A DNA stretch of 64,000 nucleotides from Deltaproteobacteria bacterium (GTDB lineage: Bacteria; Myxococcota; UBA727; VGSZ01), in assembly GCA_016177705.1 (NCBI GenBank), contig JACOUT010000007.1, positions 2,674 through 66,673 of the forward strand, read 5' to 3'. Made by a program: the position numbers and the translations under genes. Under the pieces are notes generated by a model, which had not been told where the DNA came from, did no database searches, and saw only the letters and a program-made list of their open reading frames with translations. How positions within the stretch are numbered: the stretch's first letter is position 1; every line of letters starts with the position of its first letter. Shown here piece by piece: positions 32,393 to 40,755 of this stretch.

Positions 32393-32445
32393 TCATCTCT
32401 CCAATGGAAACGGGAACGAGTTTTCAGAAACGAAAAACGGGAGCT

Positions 32446-32745
32446 TCAGCGCTCGATGATGCCGAGGAGGTCTTCCTCGCGGAGCAGCAGCATGTTCTCG
32501 CCGCCCACCTTGACCTCGGTCTCGGCGTACTTGGCGAAGAGCACGCGGTCGCCCTTCTTCACCTGGCAGGGGCGCAGCGAGCCGTCCTCGAGCACCTTGC
32601 CGTTGCCGACGGCGACCACCTCGCCCTCGAGCGGCTTCTCCTTGGCGGTCTCGGGGATGATGATGCCGCCCTTGGACTTGGTCTCGGACTCGATGCGCTT
32701 GACGAGGACGCGGTCGTACAGGGGGCGAAGGTTGGCGGTCGCCAT
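32446..32745 (-). CDS. groS: Co-chaperonin GroES
   Basis: The 10-kDa lid of the chaperonin, 99 residues. It starts [18 protein letters not shown] with ATG at 32745, GGAGA upstream. The mobile loop is seen as [20 protein letters not shown] (about 18-37) and the roof region follows ([16 protein letters not shown]). In-frame codons further upstream are not used, since a family-standard N-terminus begins at this ATG. First gene of the groESL operon. Confidence 0.99.
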   Translation of the reverse strand: MATANLRPLYDRVLVKRIESETKSKGGIIIPETAKEKPLEGEVVAVGNGKVLEDGSLRPCQVKKGDRVLFAKYAETEVKVGGENMLLLREEDLLGIIER

Positions 32746-32820
32746 GTTGTCTCCGGTGGGGCCACGAGCGAGCGAAGGGCTGATGCAGTGGCCGGAAAAA
32801 GAAACGGATTCGAACAGGAT

Positions 32821-32847
32821 CTGGCACTCGACCTGGTCGAGTGCCAA
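32821..32847 (-). promoter_or_regulatory. CIRCE operator (HrcA binding site) upstream of groES
   Basis: CTGGCACTC-N9-GAGTGCCAA: two 9-bp arms (32821-32829, 32839-32847) around a 9-bp spacer, closely following the CIRCE consensus TTAGCACTC-N9-GAGTGCTAA. The spacer GACCTGGTC is itself palindromic, so the whole element forms a 12-bp inverted repeat around a single base. HrcA repression of groESL is the known role; hrcA is not in the window. Confidence 0.93.
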
Positions 32848-32850
32848 CGG

Positions 32851-32878
32851 AAGGTAGACGTGGGCTGGCTTTGGTCAA
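32851..32878 (-). promoter_or_regulatory. Sigma-70 type promoter of groESL
   Basis: On the minus strand TTGACC (-35, 32878-32873) and TACCTT (-10, 32856-32851) are spaced by 16 bp. Transcription would start within the CIRCE operator, the usual arrangement for HrcA control. Confidence 0.75.
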
Positions 32879-32958
32879 CCCGGATCCGTGCCGAGAACAG
32901 GAAGGAGCACCGTCCTTCCGGCTAGAATGCCGAAAGGACAGGCGAAAGGACGGGTCGG

Positions 32959-33567
32959 ATGCTGGTGGCCTCTGCTTCGATGCGCGACTACTTCCGCGAG
33001 GCCATGACGGCGGCGATGCGCCGCCGCGGCACGCGCCTGAGCGAGAGCGCCCAGGTCTACCTGGTGAACCTGTGTGCGGAGCTGTCGCGCGCCGAGAACC
33101 TGTTCGCCGGCACGGAGCACGGCGAGCGGCCCGCGCTGGTCGACCTGCTGTCGCGCGCGCAAGACGCCGAGCCGCACGAGGCGCTGCGCATCTACAAGCA
33201 CATGGGCGACAGCTCGCTGTACCTGACGGGCTTCTTCCGCGAGTCGGTCGAGGACGCCGGTGGCGTCGAGTACTACGTCTCCATGGGCGGCGGCGCCTAC
33301 GCCAACGTGGCGGGCCTGATGCGCCCCACCGCGGCGACGTCATCGGCGCTGTTCGCCGAGCTGTCCGATCGCTTCCGCGAGATGGTCGAGCTGTTGATCG
33401 CCATGAGCATGCAGGGCGATCAGACCAAGGGCCTCGACGACCTTCGCGTGCTCTCGCTGGTCGAGAGGTTCGAGCGCACCGGCGACAAGCACGCGCTCGA
33501 GGCGCTCAAGGCCTCCGGCATCCTGTTGCGCCCGGGCGTCGACGATGACGACCACGGCGTGAACTGA
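32959..33567 (+). CDS. Conserved protein of unknown function
   Basis: A 202-residue, mostly helical soluble protein without signal peptide or membrane segment. It begins MLVASASMRDYFREAM; the ATG at 32980 (MRDYFREAM) is an alternative start. Conserved-looking stretches are LSESAQVYLVNLCAELSRAENLFAG, the YKHMGDSSLYLTGFFRES helix and VEYYVSMGGGAYANVAGL. No cofactor motif is seen. It is divergent from groESL with about 110 bp between, sharing the promoter region, and converges with the lipoprotein gene at 33574 (6-bp gap). I do not know the family. Confidence 0.72.
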   Translation: MLVASASMRDYFREAMTAAMRRRGTRLSESAQVYLVNLCAELSRAENLFAGTEHGERPALVDLLSRAQDAEPHEALRIYKHMGDSSLYLTGFFRESVEDAGGVEYYVSMGGGAYANVAGLMRPTAATSSALFAELSDRFREMVELLIAMSMQGDQTKGLDDLRVLSLVERFERTGDKHALEALKASGILLRPGVDDDDHGVN

Positions 33568-33573
33568 GCCTGC

Positions 33574-34815
33574 TCACTCGTCGCCGAGCAGCCCGAGCGC
33601 ATCTTTGCGCACGATGAACACCTGCTCGACGCCCGAGTCGGCGATGGCGCCCGCCGGCTCGAGCGCCTCGGTGGTGAGCCCCCAGATGCCGCCACCGACG
33701 CCGCCGCTGCCCAAGATCATACGGCGGCAGCCGACCGCCAAGGCCACCGCGCGGCCGCCGTCGCCCACCGACGCCACCGCGAGCGCGCGCGGCGGCGAGA
33801 ACGCCAGATCGAGCTGGAAGATGTTGTCGGTGGAACGGTACGCGGCCGCGACGTACGCCTTGCCGGCGCGCGCGCCGATGGCGGCCGCCTCGGCCTCGGC
33901 GCTCTCGGGGAAGTTCCAGTCGGTGGTCGCGTCGGTCACCGGGAAGCCGTCGGCGAAGGCGGTGACGACGACGCCGGCCAGGTTGCCAAAGAGGAGCTTC
34001 CTCGTGATGGGATCGAAGGCGATGCCGCGCGACACCTGCGGCCCGCCGAAGTAGTCGAAGCGGTCCTCGCGGTTGGCAACGACGGTGAAGGCCGAGGGCG
34101 CTGCCAGGCCGTCGGTCTGCCACACGCCGTAGCCGTCTTGCGCGACGCCGGCGACGAAGCTGATGCCGTCGAAGGAGAAGCCGACGCCGCGGTGGTAGTC
34201 GTTGGCGTCGTCGAGCGTGGTGCCGAGGTCGCCGGGCTGCGCGTCCTTGGCGAGCAGCACCAGCTCGCTACCCACCGCAACCACGTGGCCGGGCGTGGTG
34301 GTCACCGAGCTGAAGCTGCCAAACGACGAGAGCGTGAGCTGCGTGCGCCCGGCGACGTCGCCCTGCTCGAGCGTGCTCGCGTCCAAGCGATAAAGGAAGC
34401 GGTCGCCGACCAGCCAGAGGTTGCCGGCGTCGTCGAGCGTGGCACCGGCGATCGAGTAGCCGTTGCTGACAGCGTTCGGGTCGTCGTTGGCGATGGCGAC
34501 GTTGCCGGTGGCGCCGGTGGGGCGGATGCGCAGGAACGCCCCCGCCGTCAGGCGGTAGACCTGCACCGCGTCCTCGGGGTCGTCCCTGATCACGATCAGG
34601 CGCTCCTGCTCCTCGCAGCGCGGGTCGCTATCGGGGTAGTCGCCTTCGCCTTCGCCTTCGCCTTCGCCCTCGCCTTCGCCCTCGCCTTCGCCCTCGCCCT
34701 CGCCCTCGCCGGCGAGCTGCTCGCGGATCGCCGCCAGCTCGCTCTCTAGGAACAAGGAGCACGACGACAACGCGAGCAGGGAGAGCGCGCCGATCTGTTG
34801 CCAAGGTCGCTTCAT
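33574..34815 (-). CDS. Lipoprotein with Gly-Glu linker and predicted beta-propeller-like domain
   Basis: A 413-residue predicted surface lipoprotein. Lipobox LSSC gives Cys19; a short helix (ESELAAIREQL) precedes an about 23-residue Gly-Glu linker. The mature domain has repeating beta-strand blocks (DDAGNLWLVGDRFLYRLDAS, TTPGHVVAVGSELVLLAK, PITRKLLFGNLAGVVVTA), suggesting a propeller of NHL/SGL type. No catalytic residues are identifiable. The start ATG overlaps the stop of the upstream gene (ATGA), so it is the second gene of a two-gene operon. Confidence 0.82.
   Translation of the reverse strand: MKRPWQQIGALSLLALSSCSLFLESELAAIREQLAGEGEGEGEGEGEGEGEGEGEGEGDYPDSDPRCEEQERLIVIRDDPEDAVQVYRLTAGAFLRIRPTGATGNVAIANDDPNAVSNGYSIAGATLDDAGNLWLVGDRFLYRLDASTLEQGDVAGRTQLTLSSFGSFSSVTTTPGHVVAVGSELVLLAKDAQPGDLGTTLDDANDYHRGVGFSFDGISFVAGVAQDGYGVWQTDGLAAPSAFTVVANREDRFDYFGGPQVSRGIAFDPITRKLLFGNLAGVVVTAFADGFPVTDATTDWNFPESAEAEAAAIGARAGKAYVAAAYRSTDNIFQLDLAFSPPRALAVASVGDGGRAVALAVGCRRMILGSGGVGGGIWGLTTEALEPAGAIADSGVEQVFIVRKDALGLLGDE
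34642..34710 (-). repeat. Hexanucleotide microsatellite encoding a Gly-Glu linker
   Basis: About 11.5 units of 6 bp, encoding 23 residues of alternating Gly and Glu in the propeller lipoprotein. Units vary only in synonymous bases (ttc/ctc on plus). Confidence 0.95.
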
Positions 34816-35588
34816 AGGGCACCCACCACCATCATGGCGCCGCCGGCCACCGCAAGCGCCGCAGCGCCGACGAGCAACAGGTCGGCGCCGTAGGCCTGCG
34901 TCCGGATGTCACGTGCGCGCGCGTCGAACGCGTCGACGTCGAGGTGCGCTGCCTCGGCGCGCAAGGCCTGCGTCTGACCGAGCACGCTCAAACCGAGCAG
35001 CCCGGCGCCGCCGGCCGCCACCACGCCGACGCCGCCAGTGACCGCGCCGGCCCAAAACACGCCCGAGACGCCGCGCGCCTCCTCCTCGACGGGGGCGCGC
35101 GCCAGCCCGCGCCGCACCAGTACGCCCATCACCAGCGCTCGCGCGGCGCGCTCGATGGCGCGCTCGTCGGCGGCGGGCGCGGCGGCGTCGTCGCGGTCGA
35201 TGACGGCCGCGCGTTTCAGGTCGACGACGCGCACGATCAGGCGCGCCTCGCCGCCGATGCGGTTGACGGCCAGGGCCAACAGATAGGACGCATCGACCCG
35301 CGTGAAGTCGTGGCTCGAATAGCAGTCATCCTTCTCGCAGCTCGACAAGTCGGCGATGGCCTGGGCGCCGAGCAGTACGTCGAGATCCTGGGGCGTGATC
35401 ACCTCGAGGCGAGGCTCCCGCGCCACATCGACCGCGATGGACTCGCCGAGCGCGCGGCACAGGGCCACGTCGAGGTCGCGCTCGCACTGCACCGGCAGCA
35501 GCGCGATGCGGTTGGTGGCGCTGCCGAGGCGGTAGGCCGGCTCGGCCGAGGGCGCGGCCAGCGCGGCCAGGAGGAGAAGGGCGAGCAT
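34812..35588 (-). CDS. Exported protein with C-terminal membrane hairpin, paralog of the PEGA-type protein
   Basis: A 258-residue protein: signal peptide MLALLLLAALAAPSA, a first domain starting RIALLPVQC with conserved cysteines (CERDLDVALC, SSCEKDDC), and a tail of two hydrophobic segments (GGVGVVAAGGAGLLGLSVL and LLVGAAALAVAGGAMMVV). The layout and several positions match the protein at 26505-27419, but the PEGA domain is missing. ATG 35588 is preferred over the longer frame because it starts the signal peptide. It overlaps the following lipoprotein gene by 4 bp and is divergent from rpsF (168-bp gap). Confidence 0.75.
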   Translation of the reverse strand: MLALLLLAALAAPSAEPAYRLGSATNRIALLPVQCERDLDVALCRALGESIAVDVAREPRLEVITPQDLDVLLGAQAIADLSSCEKDDCYSSHDFTRVDASYLLALAVNRIGGEARLIVRVVDLKRAAVIDRDDAAAPAADERAIERAARALVMGVLVRRGLARAPVEEEARGVSGVFWAGAVTGGVGVVAAGGAGLLGLSVLGQTQALRAEAAHLDVDAFDARARDIRTQAYGADLLLVGAAALAVAGGAMMVVGAL

Positions 35589-35756
35589 CCGCCGGGTCTT
35601 GTAGCGCCTTGGGCGGCCGACCTCGATGACCAAGGTCGCACCGGCCGACGCCGGCGCCGGATCAGCCTGTGGATCGGCGCGGGCCCCTTGATCCGCCAAG
35701 CCGCCCTGCTAGAAGGGCCGCCTGCCTTTCCCAATCCCCGAGGTCTCCTCGTGTCC

Positions 35757-36296
<540 letters not shown>

Positions 36297-36428
36297 CGCC
36301 CGAAAACTCCGGCCGCCGGCCCCCTCTCTGGAGAATGCCGGCGGTCAACGATCGGGCGCGCCCACGGTGGGCGCCCGCCGATCAAGCCCAGAACCACCCT
36401 CACCTCGAGAGAGGCAGGAGCAGCAGAC

Positions 36429-36980
36429 ATGGCCCAAAACGTCCCCGTCATTCTTGCCCGCGACGTCGGCAACCTCGGTCGCATCGGCGAGCTGGTCAAC
36501 GTGCGTCCCGGCTACGCGCGCAACTACCTGGTGCCGAACGGCCTGGCGCTGCCCGCCTCCCCCAAGCGCGTCGCCTTCTTCGAGCACCAAAAGAAGGTGG
36601 TCGAGCACAAGCGGCGCCTGCTGCGCGCCGAGAGCGAGAAGCGCGCCGAGCAGATCAAGGGCATCACCGTCACCGTCTCGGCCAAGGCCGGCGAGAGCGG
36701 CAAGCTGTTCGGCTCGGTGACCAACCGCGACATCTCGAAGGCGCTGATCGCCATCGGCCAGAACATCCACCACAAGGACATCAAGCTCGCCGAGGCCATC
36801 CGCACCGTCGGCACCTTCGAGGTCGACGTGCGACTCGAGGCCGACGTGGGCTCGAAGATCAAGGTCATCGTCGCGCCCATCATCGAGGCGGAGCCGGCGC
36901 CCGTGCCCGAGGAGGTCGTTGCGGCCAAGCCCGAGGCCGCCGCCGAGGCCAAGCCCGAGGGCGAGGCCAAGCCGGCCTGA
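36429..36980 (+). CDS. rplI: 50S ribosomal protein bL9
   Basis: Ribosomal protein L9, 183 residues. The N-terminal domain holds VILARDVGNLGRIGELVNVRPGYARNYLVPNGLA (family signature, about 8-41); the long central helix follows (about 48-76), then the C-terminal domain with GKLFGSVTNRDIS and a Pro/Glu/Ala-rich tail (about 155-183) beyond the normal end. AGGCAGGAG precedes the ATG. It lies 132 bp after rpsF, with an imperfect GC hairpin in the gap and no rpsR. An intrinsic terminator follows it. Confidence 0.97.
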   Translation: MAQNVPVILARDVGNLGRIGELVNVRPGYARNYLVPNGLALPASPKRVAFFEHQKKVVEHKRRLLRAESEKRAEQIKGITVTVSAKAGESGKLFGSVTNRDISKALIAIGQNIHHKDIKLAEAIRTVGTFEVDVRLEADVGSKIKVIVAPIIEAEPAPVPEEVVAAKPEAAAEAKPEGEAKPA

Positions 36981-37004
36981 GCGGCGCCAAGCGGTGCCGC
37001 CGAG

Positions 37005-37035
37005 GCGCCCTCCGCGAGGAGGGCGCTTTCTTTTT
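37005..37035 (+). terminator. Intrinsic terminator after rplI
   Basis: A perfect 9-bp GC stem (GCGCCCTCC / GGAGGGCGC) closed by a GCGA tetraloop at 37005-37026 is followed by TTTCTTTTT (37027-37035), a textbook factor-independent terminator 24 bp after the rplI stop. Confidence 0.93.
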
Positions 37036-37081
37036 CGGGTGACGGCGCGACGCGGGTGACCTGCGCTAGAGTCCTGGCGCC

Positions 37082-37864
37082 GTGCCCGACGTCCAGCTCC
37101 ACGACCACCTGACCACTCGCCTGGAAGCCTTCGCGCGCGATCAGTTGATCGAGCGCGGTGATCGCACCTGCGATCTGTTCCTCGCGCTTGCGCGCCGTGA
37201 GGGTTCCCTCGCCAAGGAGGGGACCGGCATCACCGCCGGCGGACGTGCGCTCTCGGGTCAGCTCGGGCGCGAGCTGTTGAACCTGTGCGCCGACAGCGCC
37301 GGGCTGGTGGCTGTGCTCTTCGATCAGGAACGCGCCATCGCCGCATCCAGCTCGTTCTCGGCCGATCTCGCGGCCATCGCGCTGCCGCGAGACATCGCCA
37401 CCGTGTGCCTGGTGCGCGGCGAGGCCTTCGGCGGCGCCGCCGACCTGGGCGACCGGCGCTACCTGTTGGCCGCCAAACCCGTGCGCGCCGCAACTGACGC
37501 GGTCGGCGTCGTCGTCTGCGGCATGCCGGCCGCCGAGGGCAACGCCGCGGTGCTCGGCCTCTCCAGCATCGAGGCCGACATCATCGGGCTGGCCGATCAG
37601 ATCCAGGCCGAGCGCCAGCGCGCCGTCTCCGACTTCCTCAAGATCATCCGGAGCATCGCCAAGCGCATCCACCTGCTCGCGTTGAACGCGAGCATCCTGT
37701 CGGCGCAGGCGGGCGAGCACGGGCGCGGCTTCGCGGTGGTGGCGCGGGAGATCGGCGAGCTGGCCGAGCGCACGCGCCAATCGACGCAGGAGCTCGAGAC
37801 CGAGTTCCTCGGGCAGCAGCGCGCGCCGGATACCGTCGAGCGCCGCGTGGGCGGTCGACGCTGA
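37082..37864 (+). CDS. Short soluble chemoreceptor-like signalling protein
   Basis: A 260-residue cytoplasmic protein. The first about 170 residues form an unknown alpha/beta sensor-like domain ([36 protein letters not shown]). The C-terminal part matches the methyl-accepting hairpin tip: [32 protein letters not shown] (about 196-227). In classical receptors this tip lies midway in a long coiled coil; here the second half ends after only about 30 residues and there is no membrane segment. It may be a soluble receptor remnant or a small CheA/CheW-contacting adaptor. Start GTG 37082. It lies just upstream of the inverted-repeat element and converges with an FHA-GGDEF gene beyond it. Confidence 0.78.
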   Translation: MPDVQLHDHLTTRLEAFARDQLIERGDRTCDLFLALARREGSLAKEGTGITAGGRALSGQLGRELLNLCADSAGLVAVLFDQERAIAASSSFSADLAAIALPRDIATVCLVRGEAFGGAADLGDRRYLLAAKPVRAATDAVGVVVCGMPAAEGNAAVLGLSSIEADIIGLADQIQAERQRAVSDFLKIIRSIAKRIHLLALNASILSAQAGEHGRGFAVVAREIGELAERTRQSTQELETEFLGQQRAPDTVERRVGGRR

Positions 37865-37929
37865 GCGCTCCCTCATGGCAGGCTCTTGCTGCGGCGTTCT
37901 TCGTCCAACAAGGAGAAGACGAGGAAGAT

Positions 37930-38078
37930 GGGGCTTGGCGTCCCGCCTTCGTCGACGTTCGCTGCTCTCGCGAGAGCGGGCCGCCGTGCCATTGGGCTGG
38001 CACGGCGTGCAAGGCAGATGTGGTGTCCGGGGAGATCGGACAGCCCCCACTCTAGATCTCTCCCCCACAGGGGGAGAG
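37930..38078 (+). repeat. Left arm of the DUF559-bearing inverted-repeat element
   Basis: About 150 bp beginning GGGGCTTGGCG and containing the 14-bp palindrome GCTCTCGCGAGAGC at 37964-37977 and a 9-bp stem hairpin with ACA loop at 38058-38078. It is the near complement of the right arm. With the 87 bp up to the DUF559 start and the left flank it makes up the 301-bp gene-free stretch 37865-38165; nothing else is recognisable there. Confidence 0.85.
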
Positions 38079-38165
38079 CCGTGCTGCTTCGCTTCACGGT
38101 GTGCCAAGGCTGCTTCCGAGTCCGCACGCCGACGAGTTGGACCGGCAGTTGCAGGCGCCGGGCGA

Positions 38166-38519
38166 ATGCCGATGCACTCGCCCGCCGTTGGATCTCGCGC
38201 TGCGCGGGTTCTCCGTCGACGAATGACCCTAGCGGAGCAGGTGCTGTGGCGAGAGCTCCGCCGCAAGCAGGTGGGGGCGCCGTTCCGCAGACAAGCGCCG
38301 CTTTCCGGTTTCGTCCTCGACTTCTACGCCCCGAGCGTGCGCCTCGCGGTGGAGGTCGACGGGCCAGCCCACCATGGCACCCATGCGCGTGACCAGTTGC
38401 GCGACGCACTGCTCGCGACCCAAGGCATCGAAGTACTTCGTTTCACGAACGAAGAAGTCCTCCTCGATCTGAAGCTCGTCGTCCACAAGCTGCGCAACGC
38501 CGTTCTCGATCGAACCTAG
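38166..38519 (+). CDS. DUF559 (Vsr-like) endonuclease-domain protein
   Basis: A 117-residue protein matching the DUF559 pattern: AARVLRRRMTLAEQVLWREL (12-31), then FRRQAPLSGFVLDFYAP and LAVEVDGPAHHG, then LLATQGIEVLRFTNEEVLLDL. This is the PD-(D/E)xK nuclease fold related to the Vsr mismatch endonuclease; likely active-site residues are D52 (VLDFY), E63 and D65 (VEVDG) and H69. ATG 38166 gives the usual family N-terminus; ATG 38223 would cut it. The gene is enclosed by two long inverted arms and is the only gene of that unit. DUF559 proteins are frequent and variable in number in such genomes; their role is not established. A nuclease for element movement is inference. Confidence 0.82.
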   Translation: MPMHSPAVGSRAARVLRRRMTLAEQVLWRELRRKQVGAPFRRQAPLSGFVLDFYAPSVRLAVEVDGPAHHGTHARDQLRDALLATQGIEVLRFTNEEVLLDLKLVVHKLRNAVLDRT

Positions 38520-38557
38520 TTGCCCCCTCCACCTCGCCACCATGGAAGCCAGAACGA

Positions 38558-38705
38558 CTCTCCCCTGTGGGGGAGAGATCTAGAGTGGGGGCTGTCCACC
38601 TCGACGCCGCCCACCCTCATCGGCACGCCGCCGCCAAACAAGGGCACCGCCGCCCGCTCTCGCGAGAGCAGCGATCGCCGACGAAGGCGGGACGACAAGC
38701 GCCAA
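38558..38705 (-). repeat. Right arm of the DUF559-bearing inverted-repeat element
   Basis: Near reverse complement of the left arm, with GCTCTCGCGAGAGC at 38656-38669 and the end motif complement CGACAAGC at 38693-38700. A pyrimidine run (cttcttcttcttctt type) extends to about 38729, 19 bp from the stop of the convergent FHA-GGDEF gene. Confidence 0.85.
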
Positions 38706-38747
38706 TCCCCTCTTCTTCTTCTTCTTCGCCGCGAACCGCGCGACGCC

Positions 38748-39707
38748 CTACGAGCCCATCAGCGCCGACTCGGTGCGGTTTCTGCCCTTGTGCTTGGCCT
38801 GGTAGAGGAACTCGTCGGCGGCCTTCACCAGCGCCTTCGGCGTCGGGTAGTTCTGCTTGTCGAGGGTGGCGATGCCCATCGAGATGGTCACGGGCAGCTT
38901 CTTGCCCTCGTACGTGAACGGGTGGTTCTCGATGCCGCGGCGCACGCGCTCGCAGATGAGGAAGGCGCGCTCGCCGTCGGTGTCGCGCAGGATGATGCCG
39001 AACTCCTCGCCGCCGTAGCGCGCGAAGATGTCCTCGGTGCGCAGCGCCTTCTGCACGAGCTGCGCGAGCGTCTTGAGCACGTAGTCGCCGGCGGGGTGGC
39101 CGAAGCCGTCGTTCAGCTTCTTGAAGAAGTCGATGTCGAACAGCACCAGCGACAGCGGGTTGCCGTGGCGCGAGTAGAACGCGAAGTCTGTCTTGAGCTG
39201 ATCGGCGAAGTACTTCTTGTTGAAGGCCTGCGTCAGGTCGTCGATGGTGGCCTTCTTGTACTGGTCCTGCTGGAACTTCTCCTCGATCTCGTCCTGGAAC
39301 GAGAACTTGAGGATGGTGGAGCTGCCGAGCTGCACCTTGTCGCCGTCGGTCAACAGGTGGCGCTCGACGCGGTTGCCGTTGACGAAGACGCCGTTGGTCG
39401 ACTTCTTGATTTGGCCGTCGTTGGCGCGCTCGCCGTCGACCAGCACCAGGCCGGCGGCCGCGCGCTCGACGTAGGCGTGGCGGCGCGACACACCCTCGTC
39501 GTCGATCAGGATCTCGTTGGTGCCCTGGCGGCCGATGATGACCCGTTCGCCCGTCAGCTTGAACATCTTGCCGACGGAGCGGCCGTTGATGACGATCAGG
39601 TACGCCGAGCGGTTGCCGGTCTGCTTGCCGGGCGTAAAGATTTCGAGGTCCTTGCCGGAGAGGACCGTCGTCTTCTCGTAGTCGTCCCCGAACTCGCTCT
39701 TCGCCAC
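38748..39707 (-). CDS. FHA-domain diguanylate cyclase (GGDEF)
   Basis: A 319-residue soluble signalling enzyme. FHA domain at about 35-135 (VIIGRQGTNEILIDD, SRRHAYVE, STNGVFVNG), then a GGDEF domain (about 150-312) with the active motif GGEEF at 232-236 and Mg-binding D191 in LFDIDFFK. An inhibitory-site motif RxxD (RTED, 223-226) sits five residues upstream of GGEEF, so product feedback is expected. It would make cyclic di-GMP in response to a phosphothreonine ligand, linking Ser/Thr kinases to cyclic di-GMP. GTG 39707 (GGGG upstream) is chosen; GTG 39713 is also possible. It converges with the inverted-repeat element. Confidence 0.93.
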   Translation of the reverse strand: MAKSEFGDDYEKTTVLSGKDLEIFTPGKQTGNRSAYLIVINGRSVGKMFKLTGERVIIGRQGTNEILIDDEGVSRRHAYVERAAAGLVLVDGERANDGQIKKSTNGVFVNGNRVERHLLTDGDKVQLGSSTILKFSFQDEIEEKFQQDQYKKATIDDLTQAFNKKYFADQLKTDFAFYSRHGNPLSLVLFDIDFFKKLNDGFGHPAGDYVLKTLAQLVQKALRTEDIFARYGGEEFGIILRDTDGERAFLICERVRRGIENHPFTYEGKKLPVTISMGIATLDKQNYPTPKALVKAADEFLYQAKHKGRNRTESALMGS

Positions 39708-39873
39708 GCACACCCCGACCGGGCCACGCCGGGCAGCGGGCCCAAACCCCGATCGACACTAGGGAATGTGCCCAAGGCTGGCAAGCGGTTGCCCGTCGGT
39801 GCCTCACCTTGTTCGGTGGCGCGGCGCGGCGCGTCCGGATGGCGACCGTGCGGCGGCGTGGTAAGGGGCCCGC

Positions 39874-40746
39874 ATGCCCTTCGCCGACCGAGCAGTCGTG
39901 GTCACGATGTCGGTGCTCGTCGCCGCCGCGGCGTCGGCGGCGCCCACCGCGGCGCCCGCGCCGCCGTCGAGCTTCCCGGCCGTGGACCTCGGCAAGCTCG
40001 ATGACGCCGGCAAACAGGCCTTCGCCGCCATCGCCAACGAGGAGGCCTGCCCGTGCGCCTGCCCGGCCACGCTCGGCGCCTGTCTGCAAAACGACAAATG
40101 CAAGCCGGCCAAGCTGCTGGGGGCCTGGATGGTCGACGTGCTGGCAGACGGCGTCGAGCCGAAGCTGCTGCACGAGGCGATCACCCGCGAGCTGACGAGC
40201 GGCTTCCCTTCGGCGCCGCGCACCCCGGATCTGAAGGGCTTCGCCAGCAAGGGCTCGAATGCGGCCAGCGTCACCATCGTCGAGTACGCGGACTTCGAGT
40301 GCATGCACTGCCGCGCGGTGGGACCCGTCGTGTCCGAGCTGATCAAGTCGCACCCCGAGGTGCGCGTCGTGTTCAAGCACTATCCGCTGCAGTTCCACGC
40401 GATGGCGCGTCGCGCCGCCGCCGCCACCGAAGCGGCCGGGCGGCAGGGCAAGTTCTGGCAGATGCACGACGCCGTCTTCTCCACGCAAGACCTGCTGTCC
40501 GACGAGCTGTTGATCGGACACGCCACCGCGCTCGGCCTCGACGTCGCGCGCTTCAAGGGTGACCTCGACGACCCCGAGATCGCCAAGCGCATCGAGGCGA
40601 GTCGCGCCGAGGCGCTGTCGTTCGGCATCGACTCGACGCCGTCGTTCTTGGTCAACGGACGCCCGTATCACCTTGCGCGCTCGCTCGACGGCTTCGAGCT
40701 GCGCCTCGAGATGGAGCGCGCGCGCGCCACCTCGTCCTGCCCGTAG
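39874..40746 (+). CDS. Exported DsbA-family thioredoxin-fold protein
   Basis: A 290-residue periplasmic thiol-disulfide protein. Signal peptide about 1-22; a short N-terminal domain with several cysteines (CPCACPATLGAC, about 59-70) resembles a segment seen in some cytochrome/thiol proteins; then the DsbA/thioredoxin_4 domain with the active site CMHC (143-146) in ADFECMHCRAVG and the cis-Pro loop GIDSTPSFLVNG (about 255-266). The family oxidises, isomerises or reduces cysteines of secreted proteins; the window has many Cys-rich lipoproteins that could be clients. It heads a three-gene operon with 9-bp and 11-bp gaps. Confidence 0.88.
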   Translation: MPFADRAVVVTMSVLVAAAASAAPTAAPAPPSSFPAVDLGKLDDAGKQAFAAIANEEACPCACPATLGACLQNDKCKPAKLLGAWMVDVLADGVEPKLLHEAITRELTSGFPSAPRTPDLKGFASKGSNAASVTIVEYADFECMHCRAVGPVVSELIKSHPEVRVVFKHYPLQFHAMARRAAAATEAAGRQGKFWQMHDAVFSTQDLLSDELLIGHATALGLDVARFKGDLDDPEIAKRIEASRAEALSFGIDSTPSFLVNGRPYHLARSLDGFELRLEMERARATSSCP

Positions 40747-40755
40747 GAGTAGTTC

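Larger units (their letters stand above)
37914..38729. mobile_element. Inverted-repeat element enclosing a DUF559 endonuclease gene
   Basis: Two long imperfect inverted arms (about 37930-38078 and 38558-38705) surround a DUF559 gene. Two blocks are highly conserved between the arms: 37940-37990 matches the complement of 38643-38693 at 47 of 51 positions, and 38038-38078 matches the complement of 38558-38597 with a single base insertion. The first block holds the palindrome GCTCTCGCGAGAGC and the second a self-hairpin CTCTCCCCC-ACA-GGGGGAGAG. Outside the arms both ends are purine-rich on the inward strand. The unit fills the gap between two convergent genes. Blocks of the same sequence occur in the second element at 53057-53364. 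Mobility is inferred from symmetry and the second copy; no transposase is seen. Confidence 0.7.

Noticed and set aside
38166..38519. DUF559 gene as the toxin/regulator of an AbiE-type system
   Set aside because: No nucleotidyltransferase partner is adjacent and the protein is the short, single-domain form.
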